DNA of 64,000 nt from positions 8,534 through 72,533 of the forward strand of contig CAVZMO010000051.1 of NCBI GenBank assembly GCA_963776195.1, in the 5' to 3' direction. A model generated the notes under the pieces. That model did no database searches and was not told where the DNA came from. It saw nothing but the letters and a program-made list of their open reading frames with translations. The DNA comes from CAVZMO01 sp963776195 (GTDB lineage: Bacteria; Nitrospirota; Thermodesulfovibrionia; Thermodesulfovibrionales; SM23-35). Below are positions 16,401 through 25,510 of the stretch, piece after piece; the first letter of the stretch is position 1, and every line of letters starts with the position of its first letter. The position numbers were made by a program, and so were the translations under genes.

Positions 16401-17774
16401 AACAACGAGGCTGTTTTGCAGGGATACATATTTCGAGTCCTGTCCTCCTATCTCGAATATCGTATCGACAGCCGCGTCAATGAAGGCCGCAGCCGTAGCC
16501 TGGGCTGTAATCTCGTTTTTTACAATATCGGCGCCCACATAATCGGCAATCATATATCTGCCGGACCCTGTTGTGCCGACACCCACGATTCTGACTTTTT
16601 TGCCGATCTCTCCCCCGATTTGTTCCAGACCCTGTTTCACCGCATCTATAGGCCTGCCCGCCGTCATAAGATATCTTTTTGCCAGGAGCCTTCCTTCCTC
16701 ATCGATCACAGCAAGATTGGTGCTGATTGAACCGATGTCAATGCCGAGGTAAGCAGGTATCGGTGCAGGGTCGGATTTTCGAATTTCATGGGTAAAATCA
16801 TCTCCAACCCCCACTTTGGAAAGGGCGGATAGGGGGGGATTTGACTGGTCTCCGATGACCAATGCATGCTCATTCAAAGGCGGATATCCATCTTCAATGC
16901 GTGTATAAGATTTTAGAAATTCCTCAAGCAACGATATATCAAAAGTGTGCACGCTGCCTTCGTGAATATTTTTTAATGCGGCGCCGATCGCCCCCATAAG
17001 TGCATGATCTTCGGGGACAAAAAGTTTGCCGATCCCGAAGATTTCCCTGAAGGCCCTCACCATTCCTTTGTTTGCAGCGACCCCTCCCTGAAATGATACC
17101 GGAAGAACGATATCCCTTCCCTTCGATATGGAGCCTTTAAAATTTCTGGCGACTGCAAAGCAGAGACCCGCCACAATGTCTTCAACAGGGGTTGCTATCT
17201 GCTGGAGGTGGATCATGTCGGACTTGGCAAAGACACTGCACCTGCCGGCGATTCTGGGGGGTTTTTGCGATTTGAGCGCGAGTTCGCCGAATTCCTCTAT
17301 GGAGAGCCGCAACCTTTCCGCCTGTTGGTCCAGAAAAGACCCTGTCCCGGCGGCGCAGACGGAATTCATCGAGAAGTCATTGATCGAGCTGCCGTCTTTA
17401 CCCAGGAGTATCAGTTTGGAATCCTCCCCGCCCATTTCGATTACTGTTTTTATATGGGGGGACAGGTTATGTGTAGAATATGCCTGGGCGACAATCTCGT
17501 TAATCGGTGCTATTTTGAATATGGAAGCAATTAACCTGCCGGCAGAACCGGTTACGGAAAGGGAAAACTTATCGGATAACCCTACACCGGGGGAACGGGG
17601 CGAATCTCCCCCTTTATAGTTTCCCGGCTCCATGGCTTCTTCCAGAAGTTTGAGGGCAACGGCGAGGGGATGTCCCCTATGCCTTTCATAACGACTAAAA
17701 AGCCTGTTCCCTTTTGCATCAAGAGCAACAAGCTTTGTGCTCACCGAACCTGCATCAAGACCGATGAAAATCAT
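13419..17774 (-). CDS. Fused acyl-CoA dehydratase activase (BcrAD/BadFG/HgdC-like)
   Basis: 1451-residue protein with two ASKHA ATPase domains. The first starts IGLDAGSVSTK (Cys140 in CAAGTG and Cys179 in GRCSVF as likely [4Fe-4S] ligands). The second starts at about 341 (GIDIGSISTN) with its own CAAGTG and RCTVF. A DUF2229-type region and an HgdB-like C-terminal part follow from about 690. Family members drive ATP-dependent electron transfer to double-cubane or dehydratase partners; the substrate here is unknown. Repeat-derived linkers sit at about 56-68 and 309-325 and near 15600-15680 and 15930-15975. Full length for the fused family. Confidence 0.88.
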   Translation of the reverse strand: MIFIGLDAGSVSTKLVALDAKGNRLFSRYERHRGHPLAVALKLLEEAMEPGNYKGGDSPRSPGVGLSDKFSLSVTGSAGRLIASIFKIAPINEIVAQAYSTHNLSPHIKTVIEMGGEDSKLILLGKDGSSINDFSMNSVCAAGTGSFLDQQAERLRLSIEEFGELALKSQKPPRIAGRCSVFAKSDMIHLQQIATPVEDIVAGLCFAVARNFKGSISKGRDIVLPVSFQGGVAANKGMVRAFREIFGIGKLFVPEDHALMGAIGAALKNIHEGSVHTFDISLLEEFLKSYTRIEDGYPPLNEHALVIGDQSNPPLSALSKVGVGDDFTHEIRKSDPAPIPAYLGIDIGSISTNLAVIDEEGRLLAKRYLMTAGRPIDAVKQGLEQIGGEIGKKVRIVGVGTTGSGRYMIADYVGADIVKNEITAQATAAAFIDAAVDTIFEIGGQDSKYVSLQNSLVVDFEMNKACAAGTGSFLEEQAEKLNISIKKEFEQCALSAKNPCRLGERCTVFMENSLMANLQKGADKDDLLAGLAYSIVQNYINRVVAGKKIGENIFFQGGVAFNKAVVAAFEKYLNKKITVPPHHDVTGAIGMALIAMRHMKSRQSEVKSQKPGNPHTTFKGFALSKLPYDISSFECKGCPNVCEINRVKITGEKGFLFYGGRCEKYDLRKKKTSPLPDLFLFREEMLWKEHLRRSKVHSQGSDVENSSKESRPTTHSSRVRIGIPYAFFFHDYLPFWTTLLWEMGFEVEVSPKTNRQIVNLGLERVLSEACFPVKVAHGHVRYLIERNAAIFLPSFINLNAPDDTLERGFACPYTQTIPYVSRVAFEGIKIIAPVINLRRGKKVLVEELTRAFKLFGIRKSLISRAIDVAQRAQDSFSAAIKAKGTEVLSTLKGNALIIIGRSYNALDSGVNLELPKKLAELNVISIPFDFLPLEEYTIDDEWPNMYWRSGQRILKTAKFIRENRKLFGIYVGNFLCGPDSFILKYFKKEMGKKPYLHIEIDEHSADAGAITRCEAFIDSIENQRSLSFCNRKERPDGKTPPSPVISRKSSHIIYVPRMSDHAFALAAAFEYCGVKAEVLSESDKTTADLGRKYVSGKECYPCTVTTGDMIKKVMEPDFVPEKSAFFMPSGTGPCRFGQYNVFHRMVLDGIGYENVPIFSPNQDTTLYKDLGIVGRDFTMQAWKGIVAFELLGKCLHETRPYEKAGGSTEELYESYHKKLYRYLKNKNGDLEDVLRGMRMDFENLSRYGGPKPLIGIIGEIFVRSHRFSNEDLVKKVEALGGEAWLAPVEEWVYYVNFTGLKKALLKKEKSAIINFFLKKFFQKRIEHRYAKYFEGFLKTAKEPETKEILEKASPYLHSSFEGEAILSIGKSIDLLERGASGIINAMPFGCMPGTVVAAILRGVNRDYGIPCISIPYDGSESPTIEIQLEAFMDQAREYGKRNTGNRIQRET

Positions 17775-17830
17775 TACTGCTCCAACGATGTAAAATTATA
17801 CCATGGACCGGATATTCGGAAGACATACTT

Positions 17831-18412
17831 TTATCTTATATGAATCCATGGGAAGAATTGGTAGGGGACTTTCTTCCTGTATAAAGCATAATCTTCACCA
17901 AAACGCTTCGCAATCTCTTTCTCCTCCAATGGAATGATGACGGCGTTGACAATGAGAAAATCAAGCAGGGTAATTATGCCGACCGCGATCGATTCCGTAA
18001 TGAGAAAGACGCCCAAAAAAATCAGGGTGTGCGCCAAATAAGTCGGATGCCTGACGATCGAAAAAGGCCCTTCCGTCACAAGGTTCTCTTTAACCCCATC
18101 GGATATCTCGGGAACTCCGATGATTCCCCAAAGGCCCAGCAACCGGGCTGTCCATATATGGAGCAAGGTCCCGCAGACGAATAGGACAATTCCGATGATG
18201 TTGAATATGAGCGGCAAATCCACTTTTGATTGAAGCAAGAAGGTTCTATTCCTGTAAACGAGGTACGTCAGAGGAAGCCAGGGAATAAGAGGCATTACAT
18301 AGGTGAGCAGCCCCAGTTTCCTGAAAAGGTTTGTGGCAAAATGAACAGGAATCCAGAAGAGCGGAACCACGGGCCATGCCATGATAGTTGCGAGGGCGAG
18401 AAGATCAATCAT
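17831..18412 (-). CDS. Isoprenylcysteine carboxyl methyltransferase-like membrane protein
   Basis: 193 residues with about five hydrophobic segments. The C-terminal signature EGPFSIVRHPTYLAH followed later by EEKEIAKRFGEDYALYRKKVP is the ICMT/PEMT-type SAM-binding motif. It probably methylates a small or lipid substrate at the membrane. Bacterial members are poorly characterised and the true substrate is unknown. It lies 56 nt upstream of the activase on the same strand and may share its transcript. Confidence 0.85.
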   Translation of the reverse strand: MIDLLALATIMAWPVVPLFWIPVHFATNLFRKLGLLTYVMPLIPWLPLTYLVYRNRTFLLQSKVDLPLIFNIIGIVLFVCGTLLHIWTARLLGLWGIIGVPEISDGVKENLVTEGPFSIVRHPTYLAHTLIFLGVFLITESIAVGIITLLDFLIVNAVIIPLEEKEIAKRFGEDYALYRKKVPYQFFPWIHIR

Positions 18413-18757
18413 AATGTGTAGGCGTCTTGTGATGTGGACACATAACGATGCATCTTTTTAACCGGTCACCTCGATTGCGCCTTCCATTGCAATAATATAA
18501 TCCGGATTAAAGGAATAGTCTCTTCCGTAATGCCACTAAAGAAAATTCTTCAGTTAATCTGTTAATAAATAAAGGCTATCATATAGGGATACGAAGTCAA
18601 TAACTCAATAGAGGCAAGCCCACCGGTCATACCCATGAGATTTGAAAAGCTCTCACTGTCTGTTTATAATGCGGTATGACTTTACTCGGGCCGCAAAGAA
18701 ATTTATATACGGTCTTAAAAGAATCAATCAGTTCAGATTTCGTCAAGTGGGGCGGGT
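18413..18757 (+). promoter_or_regulatory. Divergent intergenic region with HAD-gene promoter
   Basis: A rightward promoter is visible: TTGAAA 18642-18647, 17-bp spacer, TATAAT 18665-18670. It would give about an 80-nt leader before the HAD gene. I see no gene or riboswitch in the rest of the gap. Confidence 0.65.
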
Positions 18758-19357
18758 ATGATAAAAGCCGTAGTCTTTGATTTCGGCGGAGTCCTGGCGG
18801 AAGAAGGTTTTAGAGAAGGATTGACGGCGATCGGTGAAAAGAACGGTCTGAATCCTGAGGATTTCTTTATGATCGCCGGCGAACTTGTGTATCAAACAGG
18901 TTATGTGACCGGCATGTCCGATGAATCCGAATTCTGGCGTGCGGTCAGGGAAAAGACAGGGATTACCGGTGATGACAAAGAACTGAGATCCGAGATCCTG
19001 AAGAGGTTTGTTTTAAGACCGGCGATGTTGAAGCTTGTCGAAGAACTTAAAGCCCTCGGGTTAATCACCGCCATTCTGAGCGATCAGACAAACTGGCTCG
19101 ATGAGATTAACCGGGAAATCTCTTTCTTTCATTACTTTGACTACGTATTTAACTCGTTTAAGCTGAAGAAGGGAAAAAGAGACCCTTCTGTCTTCCGGGA
19201 CATTTGTTCGGCTATGGGACTCAGGCCTGAAGAAGTGCTCTTTGTGGACGATAATATTGAGAACATCAGAAGGGCTTTGGAAGAGGGGCTCAACGCTGTG
19301 CATTTCAGAAGTATCGGAAGTTTTCAAAGCGAAATTAGCACTTTTATTAAGACATAA
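18758..19357 (+). CDS. HAD-family hydrolase
   Basis: 199-residue HAD-superfamily phosphatase. Motif I is VFDFGGVLAEEG (the usual second Asp is replaced by glycine, as in the GGV-type subgroup). Motif II is ILSDQTNW, and motif III/IV LFVDDNIENIRRA. A helical cap follows motif I, of the HAD-IA type. The substrate is unknown. GGGGCGGGT lies upstream of the ATG. Confidence 0.9.
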   Translation: MIKAVVFDFGGVLAEEGFREGLTAIGEKNGLNPEDFFMIAGELVYQTGYVTGMSDESEFWRAVREKTGITGDDKELRSEILKRFVLRPAMLKLVEELKALGLITAILSDQTNWLDEINREISFFHYFDYVFNSFKLKKGKRDPSVFRDICSAMGLRPEEVLFVDDNIENIRRALEEGLNAVHFRSIGSFQSEISTFIKT

Positions 19358-19532
19358 GAACAAATCTTCAAAAAAACTGTCTAGTCATCCTGCTTTCTGT
19401 TATGATATCAAATACTTACACACTATTACATACGCAAATTGCGATACATCCTTTCTCTATTCAGGCTTGGTCAACCCAGCAATTGACAACAGTAATTCAC
19501 ATTTGACAAGATAAAAAAGAGAAATTAATCAG

Positions 19533-20268
19533 ATGAAGAATAATTCGTTCTCGCCTTTCGGTTTGGAAGAGAGCTATCCCTGGTCTGATTCCTCTGTTTG
19601 AGTTCTTCCTAAGTGAACCACTCTGCACAGCCCATGGATGGGGACCTCTTCAGAACTATCCCGCACACACAGAGATATTTAAGCAGGACACTCCCTCAAA
19701 TGCGGTCTATTTCATCGAGAAAGGGTCGGTAAAGCTGACATGGATGGATAAAGAAGGTCATGAAGTGATCGCAGGCCTTAGGCATAAGCACTGGATTGTA
19801 GGAGCGCCGGCAGTGCTTTTGGAGAAGCCCTATTCATTTACCGTGACAACGCTGACACAGTGCGTCTTGCGGTGCATATCCGCACAGGGTTTCTTGTCCC
19901 TTGTAAAGACAGATAAAGAATTTGCTCAGCGTCTGATCCGCCTGCTTTGTCAGGCGATATTCAATCACGGGAAATCATTGGTAAAGATGGGATGCACATC
20001 CGCTAAGGAACGACTGAAAGACCTATTGTGCAAGTTTATCTCGGATAAAGACCCACAGGCGGAATCGCAAAAGTTGAAGATCCACTTGCCCCTAAAAAAC
20101 AAGGAACTTGCCCAGATTCTTGCCGTGACTCCGGAACATCTGAGCCGTCTTCTCAAAGAATTAGAGCAACAGCAGTTTATCAGGAGGGAGAAAAACGGTC
20201 TAATTATATTAAATGCCGGTTACTGCAGGCGATGGGCAAATACATTACTGAATCAAGACAAATACTAA
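19533..20268 (+). pseudogene. Crp/Fnr-family regulator, frameshifted near N-terminus
   Basis: Cyclic-nucleotide-binding-type N-domain followed by a winged helix. The HTH is in the last 70 residues (LKNKELAQILAVTPEHLSRLLKEL). The ATG at 19533 opens MKNNSFSPFGLEESYPW but stops at 19601. The +1 frame continues with IPGLIPLFEFF and PSNAVYFIEKGSVKL, so a one-base indel lies near 19570-19590. In the downstream frame the first ATG is 19744, which would remove most of the sensor domain. No cysteine cluster of FNR type is evident. Given the many indels nearby, a sequencing error is as likely as true loss. A perfect FNR box lies just downstream. Confidence 0.75.
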
Positions 20269-20318
20269 ACCTCCCGTCTCTATTCCGTCGAAAAAAATAA
20301 CTTTTATCAAGATTCCTC

Positions 20319-20332
20319 TTGATCTTTATCAA
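20319..20332 (+). promoter_or_regulatory. FNR-consensus box
   Basis: TTGATCTTTATCAA exactly fits TTGAT-N4-ATCAA. If the -10 is TTTAAT (20355-20360), a start at about 20367 places the box centre at -41.5, the class II activator position. A further ATCAAG/CTTGAT inverted pair lies immediately to its left. Confidence 0.75.
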
Positions 20333-20377
20333 TGACAAAAAAGCATTTTTTTGTTTTAATGAATTATACGTTTTCCC

Positions 20378-20482
20378 GATAAAACCTAACCCTTCGCGAG
20401 AAGGGGGCGGAAAGCGGCGGGTCTTAAGAAGTAAGATGGCCGAGCTCCCGAAGGAGAAACCTTTGATGAGTTCGGCCTTTTT
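20378..20482 (+). promoter_or_regulatory. Candidate GEMM (cyclic dinucleotide) riboswitch
   Basis: The leader contains a stem with a GCGA tetraloop (CCTTC-GCGA-GAAGG, 20390-20403) followed directly by GGGCGGAAAGC and then GGGTCTT...AAGATGGCCGAGCT. This order matches the GEMM-I aptamer: GNRA-capped stem, ACGCAAAGC-type joint and CGGGUCU...AG-GCCG stem. Its 3-prime part overlaps a second stem GGCCGAGCTC/GAGTTCGGCC (20438-20477) followed by TTTTTATT, an intrinsic terminator. That gives a plausible transcriptional switch for the operon at 20552. Ligand (c-di-GMP or cGAMP) is unknown. Confidence 0.6.
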
Positions 20483-20551
20483 ATTCGATCGTTTAACGTT
20501 TAGCAAAACCAGACGTCGTCGATGAAGAGACGTCAATGAAAGGAGGTATAT

Positions 20552-20758
20552 ATGTTTGTCCATAACCTGCCTGCGATCAAAAGAAATATAAAGTTTACAG
20601 AGAATGTAAATGTCGACGTGGATGTTAAAGCCTCTGCACAGTGTTGTTGGAACTGCTTTTGGACTATTATGACGTATGAAAGTCTCTGGTGCGAGAGAGA
20701 CATGCTCGAAGTTGATTTCAGAGATTTGTGCGCGTCCTGGGAGGGAGAGATCGGATAA
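20552..20758 (+). CDS. Small cysteine-containing hypothetical protein
   Basis: 68 residues with no recognised domain. It contains CCWNCFW at about 34-40 and further cysteines at 51 and 61, suggesting metal or redox chemistry. A strong AAAGGAGG lies 7 nt before the ATG. It follows the candidate riboswitch terminator and precedes the two-CW gene by 6 nt, so both probably share one transcript. Confidence 0.65.
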   Translation: MFVHNLPAIKRNIKFTENVNVDVDVKASAQCCWNCFWTIMTYESLWCERDMLEVDFRDLCASWEGEIG

Positions 20759-20764
20759 ATTATT

Positions 20765-21247
20765 ATGGGTTTGTTAAAAGGTTTTGTAACAAGGGGGATC
20801 TACTACAACAGTATCGGGCTGACGGATTATGTGACATGGATGAAAAATATGCTCGATTATTGTGGATCTGAAATGAGGCCATATATGAAAGATATCCGGA
20901 AGTGGTCGATTATTATTCAGAATTCCCTTGACATTAGCAAAGCCGTGAAACTCAATTGCTGGCAATTCATGGGCTGTCGAGTGCAGAAAAAAGACGGTCT
21001 TTTCCGCGCAATAAGCGGGCATTACATATGTCCAGTTTTTTCGGAAAAAAAATTCGATGGAGTACATGGGGGAATCAGCGGAGGCAGGGCATGCTGGATT
21101 GTGTCTCGTACAACATGCTGTGGCACAATTCAGGGAACTTACGAAGAAAAATATCAAACCTGTACGGCGTGTGATTTTTACCGATCTGTTACGGAAGAGG
21201 AGAACGATTTGATAAGCCCTCATTTCCTAAAGGCAATGTTACTTTGA
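20765..21247 (+). CDS. Two-CW domain protein
   Basis: 160 residues. The C-terminal two thirds hold two Cys-Trp units: LNCWQFMGC near 63-71 and GGRACW near 106-111. They are followed by CCGTIQGTY and CTACDFY. That pattern matches two-CW domain proteins of anaerobes, often fused to or near signalling modules; the biochemical role is not established. It is in one operon with the 68-residue gene under a candidate FNR box and riboswitch. The N-terminal 55 residues look like a helical extension without a signal peptide. Confidence 0.8.
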   Translation: MGLLKGFVTRGIYYNSIGLTDYVTWMKNMLDYCGSEMRPYMKDIRKWSIIIQNSLDISKAVKLNCWQFMGCRVQKKDGLFRAISGHYICPVFSEKKFDGVHGGISGGRACWIVSRTTCCGTIQGTYEEKYQTCTACDFYRSVTEEENDLISPHFLKAMLL

Positions 21248-21269
21248 CCGGTAGTCCGAGACTCATTCA

Positions 21270-21298
21270 GCGGGAGAGCGGCTATCACGCTTTCCCGC
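21270..21298 (+). terminator. 11-bp hairpin after two-CW gene
   Basis: GCGGGAGAGCG pairs fully (one G-U) with CGCTTTCCCGC around a 7-nt loop, 22 nt after the stop. A C-run rather than a T-run follows. A second inverted repeat GGGGATAA...TTATCCCC is at about 21308-21350. Terminator or 3-prime stabiliser; uncertain. Confidence 0.5.
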
Positions 21299-21666
21299 CC
21301 CCCTTAAGGGGATAAAACGGCTTAGGTTAAACCCTTGAAACCGGTTATCCCCTTCTCTTTGTTCCTTATCGCTGCCGCGATATATAAAAAATTCCAATTC
21401 CCTCTTCATTTAACATTCAAAAAATATTCCTCCTGAAACTTTTTACAGACTCCTCTTGTCTAAATAGCTAAGACTGCCGGAAAGGCATAGAGGAGGCTAT
21501 GACATGAAATCAATCATTTCTTGATAATTGTGTTATTGACCGGTATTATTTTTGTGAATTCGGAGTGTTGAAGGAGTGTGTTTTGGTCCCGAAGGCATTC
21601 AGGATTCGGCATGACATGGCAATAGTTATGCGAATGTTCAGAAGTATTGAATTAAGGAGGCATGAA

Positions 21667-23117
21667 ATGAGAAAGAAACACCAGTATGTTTTGATTGTAA
21701 TGTTGTTCATAATGAACTTCGGCCTGTTGGCAGCAGCAGAAAAAAGTGATGCAAAACCAGAGGTCCTTTCATCCGGTATAGAAGACCAGACAGGGGTTGC
21801 GATAACAATCTACAATGTCAACCTCGGGCTTGTGAAAGACCAGAGGGAGATAAAGCTTCCAAAAGGGACAGGTGAATTAAGGTTTATGGATGTTGCGTCC
21901 CAGATAATTCCGACGAGCGTACATATAAAATCTCTCATGGAGACTGAAAGCCTCCAGGTCCTTGAACAGAACTATGAATATGATCTGCTCAATCCGCAGA
22001 AGCTTCTCGATAAGTATGTGGGAAAGGAGGTAAAGCTCTATTACAAAAACCCTTACACCGAAAGGGAAGAGAGTTATAAAGGCGACACTCCTGTCGAATA
22101 ACGGAGGACCGATATTCAAGATCGGAGACGAGATAACCTTCGGCCATCCCGGCAGGATTATATTCCCCGGTGTTCCCGAGAATCTTATCTCAAAACCGAC
22201 CCTTGTATGGCTTATTGAAAACAGCCTTTCATCGGTGCAGAAGGTCGAGGCTTCCTATCTTACAAACGGAATAAACTGGCGTGCCGATTATGTGGTGACT
22301 TTGAACAATAAAGATGATAAGGCCGACCTGTCGGGCTGGGTCACCATTGACAATAAAAGCGGCGCAACTTATAAGAATGCAAAACTCAAGCTTGTTGCCG
22401 GGGATGTTCACAGGGTGAAAGATGAATTTGAATACCGGGATAAGATGATGCGGGTGGCAGAAGCCGCTGGCGAAGCCGGCGCCTCAATTCAAGGAAGAAG
22501 AGTTTTTTGAATACCATATCTACACACTGCAGAGACCGTCGACTATCAAAGAAAATCAGACTAAACAGATAAGCCTTATAACCGCCGGCGATATTCCGGT
22601 GAAAAAAGAACTGATCTTTTACGGTGCGAAATATTACTACTACAGCCAGTATGGCGAAGTTATGTCGAACCAGAAAGTCGCTGTATTTGTGGAGATCGAA
22701 AACAGAAAAGAGAATAATCTCGGGATACCGCTGCCTAAGGGGACGGTGAGGGTTTATAAACAGGACAGCGAGGAGAGCCTGCAATTTGTCGGAGAGGACT
22801 TGATAGACCACACGCCGAAGGATGAAAAGGTCAGGATAAAAGTCGGAGATGCCTTTGATGTAGTAGGAAGCAGAAAACAGACGGACTGGAAGAAGATTGC
22901 CTATGATACCTATGAGGCGGCATTCGAGATTTCCCTGAGAAATCATAAGAAGGAAGATGTAATTGTGAAGGTTATCGAGCCGATACCGGGAGACTGGACA
23001 ATGCTCAATTCATCACACGAATATACAAAGACTGAAGCATTTACTGCGGAGTTCAATATCCCCGTGCCGAAAGACAAAGAGGTGAAGCTGACATACCGGG
23101 TGAGGATGAGGTTTTAA
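21667..23117 (+). pseudogene. DUF4139 protein gene with two frameshifts
   Basis: Signal peptide MRKKHQYVLIVMLFIMNFGLL, then the DUF4139 beta-rich region. Three frame segments read continuously when joined: up to about 22080; 22080-22490 (ATLLSNNGGPIFKIGDEI ... SYLTNGINWRADYVVTL); 22490-23117 (FFEYHIYTLQRPSTI, IPVPKDKEVKLTYRVR). One-base indels lie near 22070-22085 and 22470-22490. The start has AAGGAGG. Family proteins are exported and of unknown function. The whole family length is present, so an otherwise intact gene with sequence errors is possible. Confidence 0.75.
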
Positions 23118-23287
23118 GGATTAATGAATTGACAGGCATCATTAAAAAACCTTTGCAAACCGCAATTTGGCTTTTTATGAATTTTTATCCGTTCTCACTG
23201 AAAATGCAAGGGGTCAGCCGATGAGCAGTGTCTTACAAAGGAGGCGATAAGCAAAGTTTTTTTCAATGATGCCGTCTTCTTATTATA

Positions 23288-24163
23288 TCAGGCAATATTT
23301 CTCAACAATGGGAATTCCATCTCTTCCCTTTGTTTGTGGAAAGCCTTTGCACAGAGCCTCGCAAGATTCCTCACGCGGGCGATATATCCTGTCCTTTCAG
23401 TGACAGAGATGGCGCCCCTCGCATCAAGGAGGTTAAAGGTATGAGAGCATTTCAGGCAGAACTCATAGGAAGGCAGCACGAGGCCGAGTTTATTCAGCCT
23501 GATCGACTCTTTCTCATATGCATCGAACTGTTTCACAAGAGTTCGGTGTCTGCATAATCAAAATTGAACTTTGAGAATTCCACTTCATCTATATGATGGA
23601 TTTCTCCATATTTTATGCCTTTGCACCACTGGAGGTTGAACACATTATCCACTTCCTGCAGATACATGGCTATCCTTTCAAGCCCGTAGGTCAATTCAAG
23701 CGAAACAGGTTTAAGGTCGATACCCCCGACCTGCTGGAAATAGGTGAACTGGGTGATTTCCATTCCGTCAAGCCAGATCTCCCAGCCGAGCCCCCATGCA
23801 CCGAGAGTAGGTGATTCCCAGTCGTCTTCAACAAATCTGATGTCATGCTTGAGAGGGTCTATGCCGAGATAAGAAAGACTTTCCAGATAGACTTCCTGAC
23901 TGTCAGGCGGAGACGGTTTCAGGATGACCTGATACTGGTAGTAGTGTTGAAGCCTGTTCGGGTTTTCTCCGTACCTCCCGTCAGTAGGTCTCCTTGACGG
24001 TTCAACATAGGCAACTTTCCATGGCTCAGGTCCCAGGACCCTGAAAGAATGTAGCAGGGTGGAATGTGCCTGCGCCCACTTCAATATCGTATGGCTGCAG
24101 AAGGATACAGCCTTTTTCTGACCAGAACTGATGGAGCTTTAAAATCAAATCCTGAAAATACAT
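23288..24163 (-). CDS. glyQ: Glycyl-tRNA synthetase alpha subunit, two frameshifts
   Basis: Class II alpha subunit of the alpha2beta2 glycyl-tRNA synthetase. The N-terminus MYFQDLILKLHQFWSEKGC starts at 24163 behind GTAGGAGG. It continues as ATF/RVLGPEPW after a one-base indel near 24050. EPSRRPTDGRYGENPNRLQ and EIWLDGMEITQFTYFQQVGG are intact. A second indel at about 23533 splits TELL from KQFDAYEKES; the remainder (CSHTFNLLDARGAISVTERTGY) is normal. Total length matches the usual 290 residues. glyS is not adjacent. Since the enzyme is essential, indels are probably sequence errors. Confidence 0.8.
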
Positions 24164-24186
24164 AGAACCTCCTACGAAGTAAAGAA

Positions 24187-24216
24187 ATCATAAAGGAAAA
24201 GAAAACGGTTTGTCAA
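24187..24216 (-). promoter_or_regulatory. Promoter of glyQ
   Basis: On the minus strand TTGACA (24216-24211), an 18-bp spacer and TATGAT (24192-24187) lie about 24 nt upstream of the glyQ ATG. Confidence 0.6.
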
Positions 24217-24366
24217 ATAAACTCAATCCGGGGAATGTATTTGATGTTTGATGACAGATACATGTGCAGAAAAACCTTTACCAATCGTAATTTACGTTCG
24301 AAGGTGATCCGGGAGCGGTGAATAAAAGTGTGGTTAACGCTTGAAAAGTACATTTCAGAATTATTG

Positions 24367-24375
24367 TGGTATAAT
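24367..24375 (+). promoter_or_regulatory. Extended -10 promoter before vorB-like gene
   Basis: TG-G-TATAAT (TATAAT 24370-24375) is a good extended -10; the -35 is not convincing. It ends 9 nt before ATG 24385, so the leader would be very short. Confidence 0.45.
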
Positions 24376-24384
24376 TTTCAGGAA

Positions 24385-25467
24385 ATGAACAAGAAGATCC
24401 TCATGAAAGGCAACGAGGCCATTGCCGAGGCCGCAATTCAGGCAGGGTGCCGATTCTACGCGGGCTATCCGATAACCCCTCAGAATGAAATCCCGGAGTA
24501 TATGTCCCGGAGGATGCCGGAGGTCGAGGGATATTTATTCAGGCAGAAAGTGAACTCGCTGCGATAAATATGGTTTACGGTGCATCTGCGGCCGGGTGTA
24601 AGGGCTATGACTTCATCCAGCAGTCCGGGAATAAGTCTGAAACAGGAGACGATATCATACCTTGCAGGGGCAGAACTGCCTGCTGTCATCGTCAATATGC
24701 AGAGGGGCGGTCCGGGTCTCGGTAACATTTCCGGCAGTCAAGCGGATTATTTTCAGGCGGTGAAAGGCGGAGGGCACGGGGATTATAAATTGCTTGTCTA
24801 TGCCCCGTACAGTCTTCAGGAGTTATGGGATCTCACGATGCTCGCCTTTGATAAGGCGGATGAATACAGAAATCCTGTAATGATACTTGGAGACGGTATT
24901 ATCGGGCAGATGATGGAACCCTTTTATCCGACCCCGTATATGAAACCCGATCTTCCTGAAAAAGACTGGATACTTGATGGATGTAAAAACAGAGAGCCCC
25001 GCGTGATAAAATCTCTCTATATGGGAGACGGCGAACTTGAAATGAGAAACAATATACTCCAGAAAAAATATAAGGAGATGAGAAATAAAGAGGTCAAGAT
25101 TTGAGAGTTACTATATTGAAGATGCCGAGTGTCGTGGTCGTTGCATTCGGAATTGTTGCAAGGATTGCCCTTTCGTCGATAATAAGGCTGAGGCGAGGAG
25201 GCTTGAAGGTCGGGCTTTTCAGACCTATTACCCTTTTCCCGTTCCCTGAAAAAGAAATCTTCTTTGCTTTCAGGAGAAAACAGACGTTTTATTACAATAG
25301 AGATGAATGCAGGACAGATGGTGGAAGATGTGAGGTTGTCAACCGGCGGCAGATCGGAAGTATTGTTTTACGGAAGACCCGGCGGCGCTATTATTACGCC
25401 TGAAGAGGTTCAGGAAAAAATATTGCAGATGTTCAGCCGCCAGCCTCATTTCGTAAGACACGAATAA
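24385..25467 (+). pseudogene. 2-oxoacid:acceptor oxidoreductase alpha subunit (VorB/KorA-like), five frameshifts
   Basis: Pyruvate/2-oxoglutarate:ferredoxin-type oxidoreductase alpha subunit. It starts MNKKILMKGNEAIAEAAI with a GYPITPQNEIPEYM motif. The reading frame moves at about 24530, 24585, 25097, 25125 and 25265, yet the segments concatenate into a whole protein. They include PAVIVNMQRGGPGLGNISGSQADY, LGDGIIGQMMEP, GLKVGLFRPITLFPFP and MNAGQMVEDVRL. Assembled length, about 361 residues, matches the family. The usual beta (TPP) and gamma partners are not adjacent. True decay or an error-rich assembly are both possible. Confidence 0.75.
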
Positions 25468-25510
25468 GGAGAATAAGACATACTGGTTTTCCGTGCGGTC
25501 CGGATCCGTC

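Noticed and set aside
21504..21660. Small membrane peptide before DUF4139 (ATG near 21504 with GGAGG)
   Set aside because: The frame stops after six codons; a longer hydrophobic reading needs another indel, and the family is not recognisable.
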